Positions 1 to 7,961 of a stretch of DNA of 64,000 nt are shown here, piece by piece. This stretch comes from Peiella sedimenti. Its GTDB lineage: Bacteria; Pseudomonadota; Alphaproteobacteria; Caulobacterales; Caulobacteraceae. The first letter of the stretch is position 1; each line of letters begins with the position of its first letter. The notes below the pieces were generated by a model. It was not told the DNA's origin, made no database searches, and saw nothing but the letters and a program-made list of their open reading frames with translations. The stretch is taken from positions 124,001 through 188,000 of the forward strand of contig NZ_JAUKTR010000005.1 in assembly GCF_030504955.1 (NCBI RefSeq). The letters are read 5' to 3'. A program made the translations under genes and the position numbers.

Positions 1-2
1 AA

Positions 3-1175
3 CTGGCGAATCGTAATCCGTTCCTTCGGGATCTGGACGAACAAGGCTATGAGGTCGATTTTATAAGCGGCCACATCGTTGTTTTTGGCCTACCCTACCT
101 TAAGGCAGATGGCTCGCTTGGTTACGGGGATCTAGCAACTCCGTGCGAGCCGACAGCCGACGGAATCATAGATGTGCCGGAGGATCATCAAGCGTGGTTT
201 CGTGGTGATCGCCCGCACGATCAAAGTGGGCGTCAGCTACGCCTGGGCGGCGGCCCCCACGCAATCGTCATAACGGAGACGCTCAGAACGGATCACTCAT
301 TCTCGTTTAAATTGAACGAAGGAGGGGCAATGCGGCCGTATCACTCGTTCGAAGAAAAGATCCAAACCTACATCGACGCCATAGTTCCACCTGCCCTGGC
401 CGCACATCCTGACGCAACACCGCTCCGAGGAATCTCAATTAAAGCTGCGAAACACGAGAGCCCCTTACGACTGCCGGACACGCTTTCATCTCGCTATCAT
501 ATGAATGACCTCTCCGCTCGGCTCTTAGGTAAGAGGGTGGCAATCATCGGTCTTGGGGGAACGGGCTCTTACATTCTCGATTTCATCGCACGCACCCACC
601 TGGCAGAGATTGTGCTGTTTGATGATGACAAACTTCACATCCACACGTTCTTTCGATTTCCTGGATTTATGAAGCCCGTTACAGGCAAAAAGGTCGATGT
701 GCTCGCGAGGGTTTACGACGGTTGGCATGGAGCCATCTCCGCCAAGCCCGAGCGCATCACGCAGGAGAACATTGAGAGCCTTGCGGGATTCGATTTCGTT
801 TTCGTCTCGGTCGATCATGGCCCTTCCCGTGTCCTCATAGTGGACTGGCTCACGTCGCACGACGTCCCGTTCGTCGACTGTGGCATGGGACTGAACAGGG
901 GGGTGGGCGGCCTTAGTGGGATCGTTCGTATTACCGGCACCGATCGAGACGCCTACACACAGACCGCTGGCTCTGTGCACCTACCTGCCGGAGACCCGGT
1001 CGGCGGCGAGTATAGGCGCCAGGGTCAGATCGCTGAGATGAATGCACTCAATGCCGCGCTCGCAGTGATCAGATTCAAGCAGCATTTTGGGATATATGAG
1101 CACCTAGACGACGGGATCTCGTATCTGTTCGACAGCGCTACCTACGAGATGGACTCTAAAAAGAGGACGTCATGA
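3..1175 (+). CDS. E1-like ThiF-fold adenylating enzyme, DUF6791-type N-terminus (5' end outside window)
   Basis: The reading frame is open from base 3, so the gene starts left of the window; about 390 residues are visible. The first ~150 residues (with G-H-I-V-V-F-G-L-P-Y, then D-H-S-F-S-F-K) resemble the DUF6791 domain. A ThiF/MoeB/E1 Rossmann fold follows, with the nucleotide-binding loop GLGGTGSYILD near visible residue 182 and the acidic LFDDDKLHIHTFFR segment that replaces the usual D-x-D-x-V-x-x-S-N-L-N-R. Enzymes of this superfamily adenylate the C-terminus of a ubiquitin-like protein. A Cys sits in VDCGMGL, but I cannot say it is catalytic. The stop overlaps the next start (ATGA), so the two are translationally coupled. 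GC is visibly lower than in the rest of the window, and rare codons (ATA, TTA, CTA, AGA) are frequent, pointing to transfer. The substrate is an inference from family context. Confidence 0.85.
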   Translation: MANRNPFLRDLDEQGYEVDFISGHIVVFGLPYLKADGSLGYGDLATPCEPTADGIIDVPEDHQAWFRGDRPHDQSGRQLRLGGGPHAIVITETLRTDHSFSFKLNEGGAMRPYHSFEEKIQTYIDAIVPPALAAHPDATPLRGISIKAAKHESPLRLPDTLSSRYHMNDLSARLLGKRVAIIGLGGTGSYILDFIARTHLAEIVLFDDDKLHIHTFFRFPGFMKPVTGKKVDVLARVYDGWHGAISAKPERITQENIESLAGFDFVFVSVDHGPSRVLIVDWLTSHDVPFVDCGMGLNRGVGGLSGIVRITGTDRDAYTQTAGSVHLPAGDPVGGEYRRQGQIAEMNALNAALAVIRFKQHFGIYEHLDDGISYLFDSATYEMDSKKRTS

Positions 1176-1567
1176 GATATCGATACGAGGAGGTGACAAA
1201 GACGCCAAAACCGCTTGAGGCTGGTATCGTATACCATAATCCGAGTTTCGAGCTGGCTACATTGTTATGTGCGTGCGGGTGCGGCCACAAGGTTACGCTT
1301 TTAGTCCCCGACGGACACAGGGTGATCAACAACAGCGGATACGCAACCATAACACCCTCGATCGGCGTGTTCGATGCGCCATGCATGTCGCACTACTTCA
1401 TTACGAATGGGCATGTGCGTATGTTGATGCCATTCCGTGGCGCGCAGGCGGCCTCTGTTATGCGGTCACAGATCGCTAGGCATGCGCGTCGCGATGAGAA
1501 ACCGGTTGAGGAAGCACGAGGTTTTTGGGCGGGTCTTAAAAAACTCTGGAAACGCTTCTTTCGATAG
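1172..1567 (+). CDS. DUF6527 family protein, partner of E1-like enzyme
   Basis: 131 residues. A central Cys-rich motif CACGCG is followed by H-K-V-T-L-L-V-P-D, then T-I-T-P-S-I, then C-M-S-H-Y-F-I-T-N-G-H-V. This Cys/His spacing is the hallmark of DUF6527, a small probably metal-binding family repeatedly found next to ThiF-type E1 enzymes in bacterial ubiquitin-like operons, where it is thought to act as a peptidase or deconjugating enzyme. The last ~25 residues are basic and aromatic (W-A-G-L-K-K-L-W-K-R-F-F-R) and could contact a membrane or nucleic acid. It overlaps the upstream gene by 4 bp. Family assignment is good; the enzymatic role is recalled for the family and not demonstrated by this sequence. 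Confidence 0.78.
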   Translation: MRYRYEEVTKTPKPLEAGIVYHNPSFELATLLCACGCGHKVTLLVPDGHRVINNSGYATITPSIGVFDAPCMSHYFITNGHVRMLMPFRGAQAASVMRSQIARHARRDEKPVEEARGFWAGLKKLWKRFFR

Positions 1568-1571
1568 GTGT

Positions 1572-1598
1572 GTCGCGGGGACTTTGGGACGTTAGGAC
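1572..1598 (+). repeat. Inverted-repeat copy A beside recombinase gene
   Basis: A 27-bp segment with the pattern GTCGCGG(G)GAC-N3-GGGAC-N4-GGAC. The reverse complement of 3213-3239 has the same pattern, with one base shifted between the G runs. The two copies lie just outside the 3' and 5' ends of the serine recombinase gene in opposite orientation. Each contains three GGAC repeats about 8 bp apart. They could be recombination or repressor sites. Confidence 0.45.
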
Positions 1599-1616
1599 TT
1601 CGACTTCGTCCCCACC

Positions 1617-3206
1617 TTACGCAGCCAGCCTCCCCACGTGCTGACGACACCGGTCCCTGCACCGCTCGAACTGCGTGGGGTGCTCAAGCGCCCATTCGTA
1701 GCTCGTCGCACACAGCGCCTCTAGCGTCTCCGGGGGGACCAAAGGTTGCTGTGTAGTGTCCATAGCACCCAGCAGTCTAGGACAAGCCCCGATTTCAGCG
1801 ACGATGCGAAACGGTTTCGCGGCCTCAAACCTGAGGATTTTACCCTCCAGGACCGGGTTCGATGTGACCGTTTTGACGATCTCGCGCTTGTCCCCCTCTT
1901 CGCCGCCCGAAAACCAATCCATGGCGTACTTGCTGAACGCGAGCACGGTCTCGGCGGGTTCGATGTACCTGACGGTATCAGGCCCTTGCGGGCCGCTTCG
2001 GCCGGTGCTGAGGCGGGCGCGGGCAGCCGTGAGGCGGCTGCGGTCGGTGAGGTATTCGGTCTCGGTGATGATCTCCCGCAGCCTCAGGTCGGTGAGCGTC
2101 CGCAGCTGTCCGTCCAGATCGTCGAGCTCGGCCTCACTCGCCCGGACGCGGCTCCGCTCCACATCCTCCAGACCCTTCCGCACATGGGCGTATATGGCGG
2201 CGGGCAAGGCGAAGGCGCGTAGGCCGTCCTCGATCTGCCGCTCCAGATGGCGCACCTCGACCGAGGGCTCCTTGCAGATGGGCCTGCGGCTGCAGTGGTA
2301 GTAGGTATAGCGGTGGCCGTGGCGGCTGGTCTTGTGTTCCGCCGTGAGATGCCAGCCGCACGCGCCGCAGCGGATCAGGCCCGTATAGGTGAAGCTGTGC
2401 CGCCGGGGATTGTCGGCGCGGCGGATGCGGCGTTGCACGGCCTCGAACTCCTCGGGAGTTACGGCGGGCTGGTGCCGGCCTGGATGAGTCTCGCCGTTCC
2501 AGACGATGACGCCTGCATAAAAGGGGTTGGTGAGGATCTGGTGGACGGTGTTGCGCTGGATGAGGCCGCCGCCGCGCCCGCTGTCGCGCGTCCGGAACTG
2601 CCACACCTCGCGCGCGATGCGCCAGGCTCCTACCGCGCTCTCGCCTTGTAGGATGAGCTGGAAGAGCTGGCGTATGCGATCGAAGCGGGCCGGGTCGATG
2701 ACGATTGTCCGAGTGGCGGGATCGTTGAGATAGCCCGTGGGAGCCTGGTTGGGCCGCCAGCCGCGTTCAAGCTTGGCGCGGTTGCCACGCTTCACCACCT
2801 CGGAGAGGTTGTCGGAATAGTACTTCGAGTAGCCGAACATGACGTTCAGCATGAACTTGCCCTGGGAGTTGTTCTCGAAGGTGTAGGTGGCGAACTTGAG
2901 GTCTTTGAGCCCTCCCGTGTCGAGCAGGTAGACGAGCCGCCCGCCGTCGATGGAGTTGCGCGCCAGTCGGTCCGGAGCCCAGGCGATGAGGCCTTCGGCC
3001 TCGCCCGCCTCGATGCGGCGGATCATGGCGTCGAAGACGGGCCGACCCGGGGCCTTGGCGCTCCGGGCCTCCACACACACCTCCACCACGCGGACGCCGG
3101 GATTGGAGAGGAACGCCCGCTCCAGCTCCGCGCGCTGGGAGTCGATGGACATGACCTGACGGTCTTCCGCCTCGGTCGATTTGCGGCAGTAAAGGAAGTA
3201 TTTCAT
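1617..3206 (-). CDS. Large serine recombinase (resolvase/invertase N-domain, recombinase domain, zinc ribbon)
   Basis: 529 residues from the ATG at 3206, chosen because a GGGGGA Shine-Dalgarno lies about 6 bp upstream; an in-frame TTG at 3221 is possible but less likely. The N-terminal catalytic domain begins YFLYCRKST (nucleophile Ser in R-K-S-T) and continues with S-I-D-S-Q-R and [10 protein letters not shown] Recombinase domain (G-Y-L-N-D) follows near residue 165, then a zinc ribbon CGACGWHL...C-S-R-R-P-I-C near residues 295-325, and a coiled-coil rich C-terminal region. This is the architecture of large serine integrases and transposon recombinases. It lies between the ubiquitin-like operon and the ParB-like gene. 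Its sequence differs clearly from the second recombinase at 7962, so the two are not copies of one element. Confidence 0.93.
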   Translation of the reverse strand: MKYFLYCRKSTEAEDRQVMSIDSQRAELERAFLSNPGVRVVEVCVEARSAKAPGRPVFDAMIRRIEAGEAEGLIAWAPDRLARNSIDGGRLVYLLDTGGLKDLKFATYTFENNSQGKFMLNVMFGYSKYYSDNLSEVVKRGNRAKLERGWRPNQAPTGYLNDPATRTIVIDPARFDRIRQLFQLILQGESAVGAWRIAREVWQFRTRDSGRGGGLIQRNTVHQILTNPFYAGVIVWNGETHPGRHQPAVTPEEFEAVQRRIRRADNPRRHSFTYTGLIRCGACGWHLTAEHKTSRHGHRYTYYHCSRRPICKEPSVEVRHLERQIEDGLRAFALPAAIYAHVRKGLEDVERSRVRASEAELDDLDGQLRTLTDLRLREIITETEYLTDRSRLTAARARLSTGRSGPQGPDTVRYIEPAETVLAFSKYAMDWFSGGEEGDKREIVKTVTSNPVLEGKILRFEAAKPFRIVAEIGACPRLLGAMDTTQQPLVPPETLEALCATSYEWALEHPTQFERCRDRCRQHVGRLAA

Positions 3207-3212
3207 GAGGAC

Positions 3213-3239
3213 GTCCCCCAAGTCCCGATGTCCCGCGAC
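3213..3239 (-). repeat. Inverted-repeat copy B at recombinase start
   Basis: Read on the minus strand, this 27-bp segment is GTCGCGGGAC-N3-GGGAC-N4-GGGAC, matching copy A at 1572-1598 in inverted orientation. It overlaps the ribosome-binding region of the recombinase gene (start 3206), so a protein bound here could also control recombinase expression. Confidence 0.45.
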
Positions 3240-3301
3240 GTCTGGGGGCTGACGCCGAGTCTAAGGCGCCGCAGGCGTCTTGCGCCAATCGAAACGCCGT
3301 G

Positions 3302-3345
3302 GCCTGGCGCCTCATGGTGCGCCGGGGCCGCGCCCCGCGCCAGGC
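3302..3345. repeat. Nested inverted repeat between recombinase and ParB genes
   Basis: Outer arms GCCTGGCGC (3302-3310) and GCGCCAGGC (3337-3345) enclose an inner hairpin GGGGC-CGC-GCCCC (3324-3336). The inner hairpin is nearly identical to one at 5505-5517 on the other side of the parB-like gene. The function is unknown: it could be a terminator or a protein/replication site. Confidence 0.5.
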
Positions 3346-3378
3346 GGCGCTCGGGCGACGGCGGCGCTCCGGAAAGTT

Positions 3379-3404
3379 GGGAGGGGACTTAAGCGCCCCC
3401 TCCC
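3379..3404 (-). terminator. Hairpin just after the parB-like stop codon
   Basis: On the minus strand GGGAGGGG and CCCCTCCC form an 8-bp GC-rich stem with a 10-base loop, starting 8 bases after the TAA of the ParB-like gene. There is no T-tract, so it would be a weak intrinsic terminator or an mRNA-stabilising end. Confidence 0.45.
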
Positions 3405-3411
3405 GATGACT

Positions 3412-5313
3412 TTAGGCCGGAGGGGCCGCCGCGGGCCTCAACAGCGGCGGCAGCCAGCCTTCCGCGCCAAGGAGGTCGGCGGCGGCTTGGACCAGCGCGT
3501 CCTTCTTCAGGCCGTCCAGCCTTGCGACGGCCTCCGGATGGGCCTCGGCGACCGCCGCGAGGATTTGCGCCTTACTGAGGCGGCCGAAGTAGCTCTGCGG
3601 CGTGGCCTGCCAGTAGCGGCGCATGTCCAGCCCCACCAGATCGGCGAGGTCGTCGTCGCTCCAGCGGCCCCACGCACTGCTCCGCGTTCGCACCGCGTTG
3701 AGACTGAGGGAGACACAGTGGGCCAGCAGGCTCAGCCGCTCCTCGGCGGACAGCTGGGCGAGCGCGGTCCATACGGCGTCCCGGCTCTCCGGCAGGCGCG
3801 CCGCCCAATGGGCGTGGCGCGCCTCTATGGCTTCCACCGCGGGCGTATCGGCGATGCCCTCCGCATAGGGCTCAAGGGCCGTGTGAGTGAGAGTGATCTC
3901 TAGACAGCTGCCGCCCCGGCCATGGCCGAAGGTCTGCTGCACGAGCACATGAAGCAGCGCGAGGAAGGCCGCCTCGGGATGCTCCGCCAACCGGTCGCGC
4001 AGCGCCGCCGTGCGGTGCGCCGCGAGGTCGGCGATCAGGCGCTCGGGCAGAGGCTTGGGTCCGCCGTCCACCTCGGCTTCACCGGACCCTTCTTCCCGAT
4101 CAGCGTCAGCCCCCTCCGCCGCCTCCGCTTCCGGGGCGGGTGGTTCATCCTGCGGGCGCACGAAGCCCCGGTCCACACGGACCTTTCCGTCTCGGCCCAG
4201 GCTGACCAGAAGCCCCGCCAGAGCGCGCTGCTCATCGTCGAACACCGGGGCGGCGGCGGCGGCCAGTTCGGCCTCGATCTCTCCGAGCCGGGTCTCGATC
4301 TCCGGAGGAGCCTCGGCGTCCTCGCCAAGGCTGGCGATGTGTCCGTCATATTCGTCGGCCAAGGCCTTCAGGCGCGCCTTGGTAGCGTCATCATGGGCGG
4401 GGCTGTGCGGATAAAGGCGGCGCAGGCCGTGATCGTGCGGATAGTCCAGCAGGCTCTCCGCCCAGCGCCAGCCCTCGGCCAACCGCAGACGTTCGGCCTC
4501 GGTCCTGAGGGCGGACAGGACTAGCTCCTCCAGCAGGCCCACATCCTCGAACCAGCCGCCCTGATCCTCGGCAAACAGGTCGCGCCGGATGCGTCCGCCC
4601 GCCGCCTCATAGGCCTCCGGGCCGATGAAGACGGCGCGCCGGTCGGTGGCGGGGACCTCGGCCTCAGTCAGGACGCGGCGGATGTAGGATGGCGAGCGGT
4701 TGTAGGACAGCTGCTCGTAGACCTGCTCCTGCCGGGCGTGGTCGTCGGTGACGGCGAAGGCCATCAGCTGGTCGAGCCCCAGCTCTCCGTCGCGGTAGAG
4801 GCGAAGGAGGTTTGGGCTCACCGCCCCCAAGCGGAGCCGCTGGCGCACCGTGTGGGCGGTGATGCCGAAGCGCGCGCCGATCTCCTCGGCGCTCCAGCCC
4901 TTGGTCTCCGCTAAGTCGCGGAAGGCCTCGAACTGGTCGGCGGGGTGCATGGCGAAGCGGGTGACGTTCTCATCGAGGCTGATCTCGAAGGCGTCGTTGT
5001 CGCTGTCCAGAAGGCAGCGAACCGGCGCGGTCTTGCTGATCTGCTTGCGCTTGGCCAGCAGCCGCAGGGCCTGCCGCCGTCCCTCGCCGATGGTTACGAG
5101 ATAGGCTCCGGTCTCGCCGCCTTCGGCGGAGCGTTCCGGCTCGACCACGGGCGGTTGCAGCAGGCCCTTGACGGCGATGGAGGCCGCCAAGCTCTCGATG
5201 TCGGTGGGCGCGTGGGGGGTCCGCCGCGCATTGCGAGGCGAGGCTTTCAGCTTGCTCAACGGCACGTGGATTTCAACGCCGCGCTGCACGGGTTGGGATG
5301 GTTGCATCGTCAT
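3412..5313 (-). CDS. ParB/RepB/Spo0J-like protein, long form
   Basis: 633 residues from the ATG at 5313, which has AAAGGA 8 bases upstream; the open frame extends further up but encodes low-quality sequence. The N-terminal ParB/sulfiredoxin-fold domain (about residues 12-120) has S-P-R-N-A-R-R and the G-E-G-R-R-Q-A-L motif. A KorB-type helix-turn-helix (W-S-A-E-E-I-G-A-R-F-G-I-T-A-H-T-V) lies near residues 135-155. The long C-terminus contains an acidic, Ala/Glu-rich linker (around residues 400-440) before a helical tail. Chromosomal ParB is about 300 residues, so this is the long form typical of plasmids and integrative elements. No ParA gene lies beside it, so it may act in element maintenance or regulation rather than classical partition. 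The divergent intergenic region to its right is full of inverted repeats and is the natural candidate for its binding site (inference). Confidence 0.85.
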   Translation of the reverse strand: MTMQPSQPVQRGVEIHVPLSKLKASPRNARRTPHAPTDIESLAASIAVKGLLQPPVVEPERSAEGGETGAYLVTIGEGRRQALRLLAKRKQISKTAPVRCLLDSDNDAFEISLDENVTRFAMHPADQFEAFRDLAETKGWSAEEIGARFGITAHTVRQRLRLGAVSPNLLRLYRDGELGLDQLMAFAVTDDHARQEQVYEQLSYNRSPSYIRRVLTEAEVPATDRRAVFIGPEAYEAAGGRIRRDLFAEDQGGWFEDVGLLEELVLSALRTEAERLRLAEGWRWAESLLDYPHDHGLRRLYPHSPAHDDATKARLKALADEYDGHIASLGEDAEAPPEIETRLGEIEAELAAAAAPVFDDEQRALAGLLVSLGRDGKVRVDRGFVRPQDEPPAPEAEAAEGADADREEGSGEAEVDGGPKPLPERLIADLAAHRTAALRDRLAEHPEAAFLALLHVLVQQTFGHGRGGSCLEITLTHTALEPYAEGIADTPAVEAIEARHAHWAARLPESRDAVWTALAQLSAEERLSLLAHCVSLSLNAVRTRSSAWGRWSDDDLADLVGLDMRRYWQATPQSYFGRLSKAQILAAVAEAHPEAVARLDGLKKDALVQAAADLLGAEGWLPPLLRPAAAPPA

Positions 5314-5337
5314 GGGAGTGTCCTTTCGGGTTGGGTC

Positions 5338-5517
5338 GCAGGCGCAAGGGCGCGCCTGCGGCCCTGCCCGTCGGCGAGACCGGGGGTAGCAAGCGCCTGG
5401 GCGGACCGGCGGAGGGGGATCACCCAGTCTGCACGGAGCGCAGCGGAGGAAGACTGGGGAGACCGCCGGTCCGGCGGCGCAGCCGCGCACCCTGGCGTGC
5501 GCGAGGGGCGGCGCCCC
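5338..5517. repeat. Cluster of inverted repeats between parB-like and ATPase genes
   Basis: The 296-bp divergent gap (5314-5609) holds four dyads and no gene. (1) GCAGGCGC/GCGCCTGC, 5338-5359. (2) A nested structure at 5402-5473: an 11-bp outer arm CGGACCGGCGG pairing with CCGCCGGTCCG, and an inner arm CCCAGTCT (5423-5430) pairing with AGACTGGG (5451-5458) around a 20-base loop. (3) CGCGCAC/GTGCGCG, 5484-5503. (4) GGGGC-GGC-GCCCC, 5505-5517. Such arrays occur at origins, centromere-like sites and transfer origins of mobile elements. Promoters for both flanking genes must also lie here. The role is inference; the repeats are read directly. Confidence 0.6.
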
Positions 5518-5609
5518 TTAGTCTAAAACCCGACCGACTGACCCACTCCGTCTCAGGACCGGACGGACCGCCGCCTGGCGATGAGGCGCCCGCTCGGTAA
5601 GCTCAGGGG

Positions 5610-6914
5610 ATGAGCCCGACAGACGCTGTCCCGACGATCTCGCGCCGCCTCGCCGATGGCCGTCTGGTGGAGCTCGTCTATGATCCCGACCGTCAGGCGA
5701 CGGCCTTAGCGATCCATGACCCGGATGGCGCGACGCACCTTGTCCCGGAGGTCTCGGTCGCCGGCGGCGAACGGCTAATTCCCTACGCGGCGACCAACAA
5801 TCTCATTGCTACCGGCTGCGTGCTGCTGCCGTCCGAACCGGTGGACTACGGCGACAAGGCCCAGCTGCTGGCCGACATCCGCACCTATCTGCGCCGCTAC
5901 GTCGATCTCTCCCCGGCCTTCGAGGGCGTCGCCGCCCATTACGCGCTCTTCAGCTGGGTCTATGAGGCCTTCAGCGAAGCGCCCTATCTGCGTTTCCGCG
6001 GCGACTACGGCACCGGCAAGACCCGCGCCCTCCTGGCGCTCGGCTCCATCTGCTACAAGCCCTTCTTTGCCTCGGGCGCCTCCACCGTCTCGCCGATCTT
6101 TCATGTGCTGGACGCCTTCCAGGGCACCCTGGTGCTGGACGAGGCCGACTTCCGCTTCACCGACGCCACGGCCAGCCTGACCAAGGTCCTCAACAACGGC
6201 AACGCCGTCGGCCTGCCGGTGCTGCGCAGTGTCGCCAACCGGCATAAGGAATACAGCCCCCGCGCCTTCCGCGTCTTCGGGCCCAAGCTCGTGGGCATGC
6301 GCGAGCGCTTCGGCGACGAGGCCCTGGAAAGCCGCTTCCTGACCGAGGAGACGGGCCTGCGCCCGCTGCGGGACGACATACCTCTCGCCACGCCGGCGGA
6401 CCTTCAGACTGACGCGCTCATCCTGCGCAACAAGCTCCTCATGTGGCGCTTCCGGAACCTGAACGTTGTCGCCAGCGATCCCAGCCGCGCCGCACCGGAT
6501 GTGGAGCCGCGGCTGAATCAGACGGCGCTGCCGCTGCTGTCGCTCATGGACGATCTGGCCGTCCGCGGCGCGCTTCAACAACGGCTGGCCCTGGAACAGG
6601 CGCGCCTGCGCGCCGATCGTGCGGGCGCCCCGGAAGCGCGCGTCCTAGTCGCCCTGTCTGGTCTCTTCGCAAGCGCGACCCCAGGCGCCGTGCCCATCAG
6701 CGCCGTGGTCGAGCGGCTGAACGCCGAGGGCGTGAAGACGGGGAGCCAGACGGTCACGGCCAAATGGATGGGCTGGTTTCTGCGCACCCGCCTGCGGCTA
6801 ACCACCCTCAGAACGCGTGGCGTCTACGTGATCCCGTCCTCGGAAGCGGGCAAGGTCGAGGCCCTGGCGCGGCGTTTCGGCGTCGCGGCCGGCGTCGTGG
6901 ATACCGCCCCTTAG
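5610..6914 (+). CDS. P-loop ATPase of the island, possibly helicase/primase-like
   Basis: 434 residues. A Walker A motif GDYGTGKT is at residues 131-138 and a Walker B TLVLDEADF near 174-182, followed by T-K-V-L-N-N-G-N and an Arg-rich stretch (R-E-R-F-G-D-E-A-L-E-S-R-F) that could hold arginine-finger residues. The C-terminal ~100 residues look like a winged-helix domain. The layout suggests a RecA/AAA-like ATPase of the kind used by plasmids and integrative elements for replication or DNA handling, but I do not recognise a named family. It is divergent from the ParB-like gene across the structured region and followed by the Xre and RuvC-like genes. The start is uncertain because the purine-rich AGGGG directly abuts the ATG. 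Confidence 0.75.
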   Translation: MSPTDAVPTISRRLADGRLVELVYDPDRQATALAIHDPDGATHLVPEVSVAGGERLIPYAATNNLIATGCVLLPSEPVDYGDKAQLLADIRTYLRRYVDLSPAFEGVAAHYALFSWVYEAFSEAPYLRFRGDYGTGKTRALLALGSICYKPFFASGASTVSPIFHVLDAFQGTLVLDEADFRFTDATASLTKVLNNGNAVGLPVLRSVANRHKEYSPRAFRVFGPKLVGMRERFGDEALESRFLTEETGLRPLRDDIPLATPADLQTDALILRNKLLMWRFRNLNVVASDPSRAAPDVEPRLNQTALPLLSLMDDLAVRGALQQRLALEQARLRADRAGAPEARVLVALSGLFASATPGAVPISAVVERLNAEGVKTGSQTVTAKWMGWFLRTRLRLTTLRTRGVYVIPSSEAGKVEALARRFGVAAGVVDTAP

Positions 6915-6949
6915 CGTCACCCTGTGCGCCGCCGTCGCGGTGGGTGACG
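6915..6949 (+). terminator. Hairpin after the ATPase gene
   Basis: CGTCACCC (6915-6922), immediately after the TAG stop, pairs with GGGTGACG (6942-6949). No T-tract follows, so termination would be weak; it may only cap the mRNA. The rest of the gap to 7044 shows nothing recognisable. Confidence 0.35.
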
Positions 6950-7044
6950 GCGCCGGCATGCACAGAGCGCCGCCTCGTGTCGTCCGCCAAGCTTGCGACA
7001 ATGGACGCAGGCCCTTCTGGGGCTTCCATAACGCTCTGTCTGCT

Positions 7045-7386
7045 ATGCCACATGCCAAGCATCTTCGTCGGCACCGGCGGCAGTGGGCGCTTTCGCAGGA
7101 GCATGTTGCGCTCCTCCTCGGACTCAAAGCCCGCAGCCTCGTGTCTCGTTACGAAAGGGGAGAAGGTCTCCCTCATCTCAGGTGCGCCCTCGCTTATCAG
7201 TTCATTTTCGGGGCGCCGCTTACGGATCTGTTCCCCGAACTCGCGCAAGACGTCCTCGACGCCGTCATGCAGCGCGCCGCCCTTCTCGACGAGCAATGCC
7301 GCGATCCCAGCGATCCTGCCGCTCAACGCCGAGCCGCCCTGTTGCAGAACATGATCGAACGCGCCGCTAGCGACGAAGCCGTATGA
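7045..7386 (+). CDS. Xre-family helix-turn-helix regulator
   Basis: 113 residues from the ATG at 7045 (M-P-H-A-K-H-L-R); the open frame extends to 6940 but that extension carries no domain. The Cro/CI-type helix-turn-helix occupies residues ~5-60: L-R-R-H-R-R-Q-W-A-L-S-Q-E-H-V-A-L-L-L-G then S-L-V-S-R-Y-E-R-G-E, with the typical Gln-rich start and S-x-x-S-R-Y-E-x-G recognition helix. A helical tail follows. It overlaps the RuvC-like gene by 4 bp (ATGA), so the two are co-translated. As an element-borne Xre protein it probably controls island gene expression or excision. Confidence 0.82.
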   Translation: MPHAKHLRRHRRQWALSQEHVALLLGLKARSLVSRYERGEGLPHLRCALAYQFIFGAPLTDLFPELAQDVLDAVMQRAALLDEQCRDPSDPAAQRRAALLQNMIERAASDEAV

Positions 7387-7877
7387 CGGCGCCGCCAATG
7401 GTCGTCATGGGCTTCCATCCGACCACCCGGGGCTTCGGCTGGGTCGTGTTCGAGACTCTCGCCGCGCCATCCGACTGGGGTCTGGCCTACGCCAGGACGG
7501 ACAAGAACACCAAAGGCCTTCATCAGCTGCGCGAACTGCTGGAGCAGCACCGGCCCGAATATCTCGCGCTGGAGGCGCCGCGCGAAGGCGGAGGCCCCAA
7601 GTCCGACCGGCTGAGGGCGCTGCACGACGGCGTCCTGAGCCTCGCGGATGCGTTCGGGATTGCAGTGGTTCTCTACACCCGCAAGGACATCAGCCGCGCC
7701 ATCCTTGGCCACGCTAGGGGCACACGGCAGCAGGTCGCCGAGGCCATCATCAGCCACGTGCACGCCTTCAGTCATCGACTGCCGCCGCACCGCAAGCCTT
7801 GGGAAAGCGCGGATCGCCGCCTCGCCCTGTTCAGCGCCGCCGCCCTGGCCCTGACCGTCTACGCTCAGGAGTCGTAA
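7383..7877 (+). CDS. RuvC/RNase H-fold protein with altered first catalytic position
   Basis: 164 residues. The pattern V-V-M-G-F-H-P-T-T-R-G-F-G-W-V-V matches RuvC motif I (G-I-D-P-G-x-x-x-x-G-Y), but His replaces the Asp normally coordinating metal. A conserved Glu follows in Y-L-A-L-E-A-P, and a C-terminal A-D-R-R-L-A-L-F-S-A-A-A-L-A helix resembles the D-A-x-D-A-L-A motif. The size matches Holliday junction resolvases (about 170 residues). A role in processing element DNA intermediates is plausible, but the D-to-H change leaves activity open. It is coupled to the upstream Xre gene and lies 84 bp before the integrase. The fold is my reading of motifs only. Confidence 0.6.
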   Translation: MTAPPMVVMGFHPTTRGFGWVVFETLAAPSDWGLAYARTDKNTKGLHQLRELLEQHRPEYLALEAPREGGGPKSDRLRALHDGVLSLADAFGIAVVLYTRKDISRAILGHARGTRQQVAEAIISHVHAFSHRLPPHRKPWESADRRLALFSAAALALTVYAQES

Positions 7878-7961
7878 TCCACGGCTGCGGGCGCGACCGA
7901 CCAAAGCCGCACTTGGCGCACCGTGCAGGACGCGTAGGATTCAACGGGAAGGAGAGCGGCC

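Noticed and set aside
174-302. A start for the E1-like gene at 174
   Set aside because: The frame is open and conserved to base 3; the ATG at 174 is internal.
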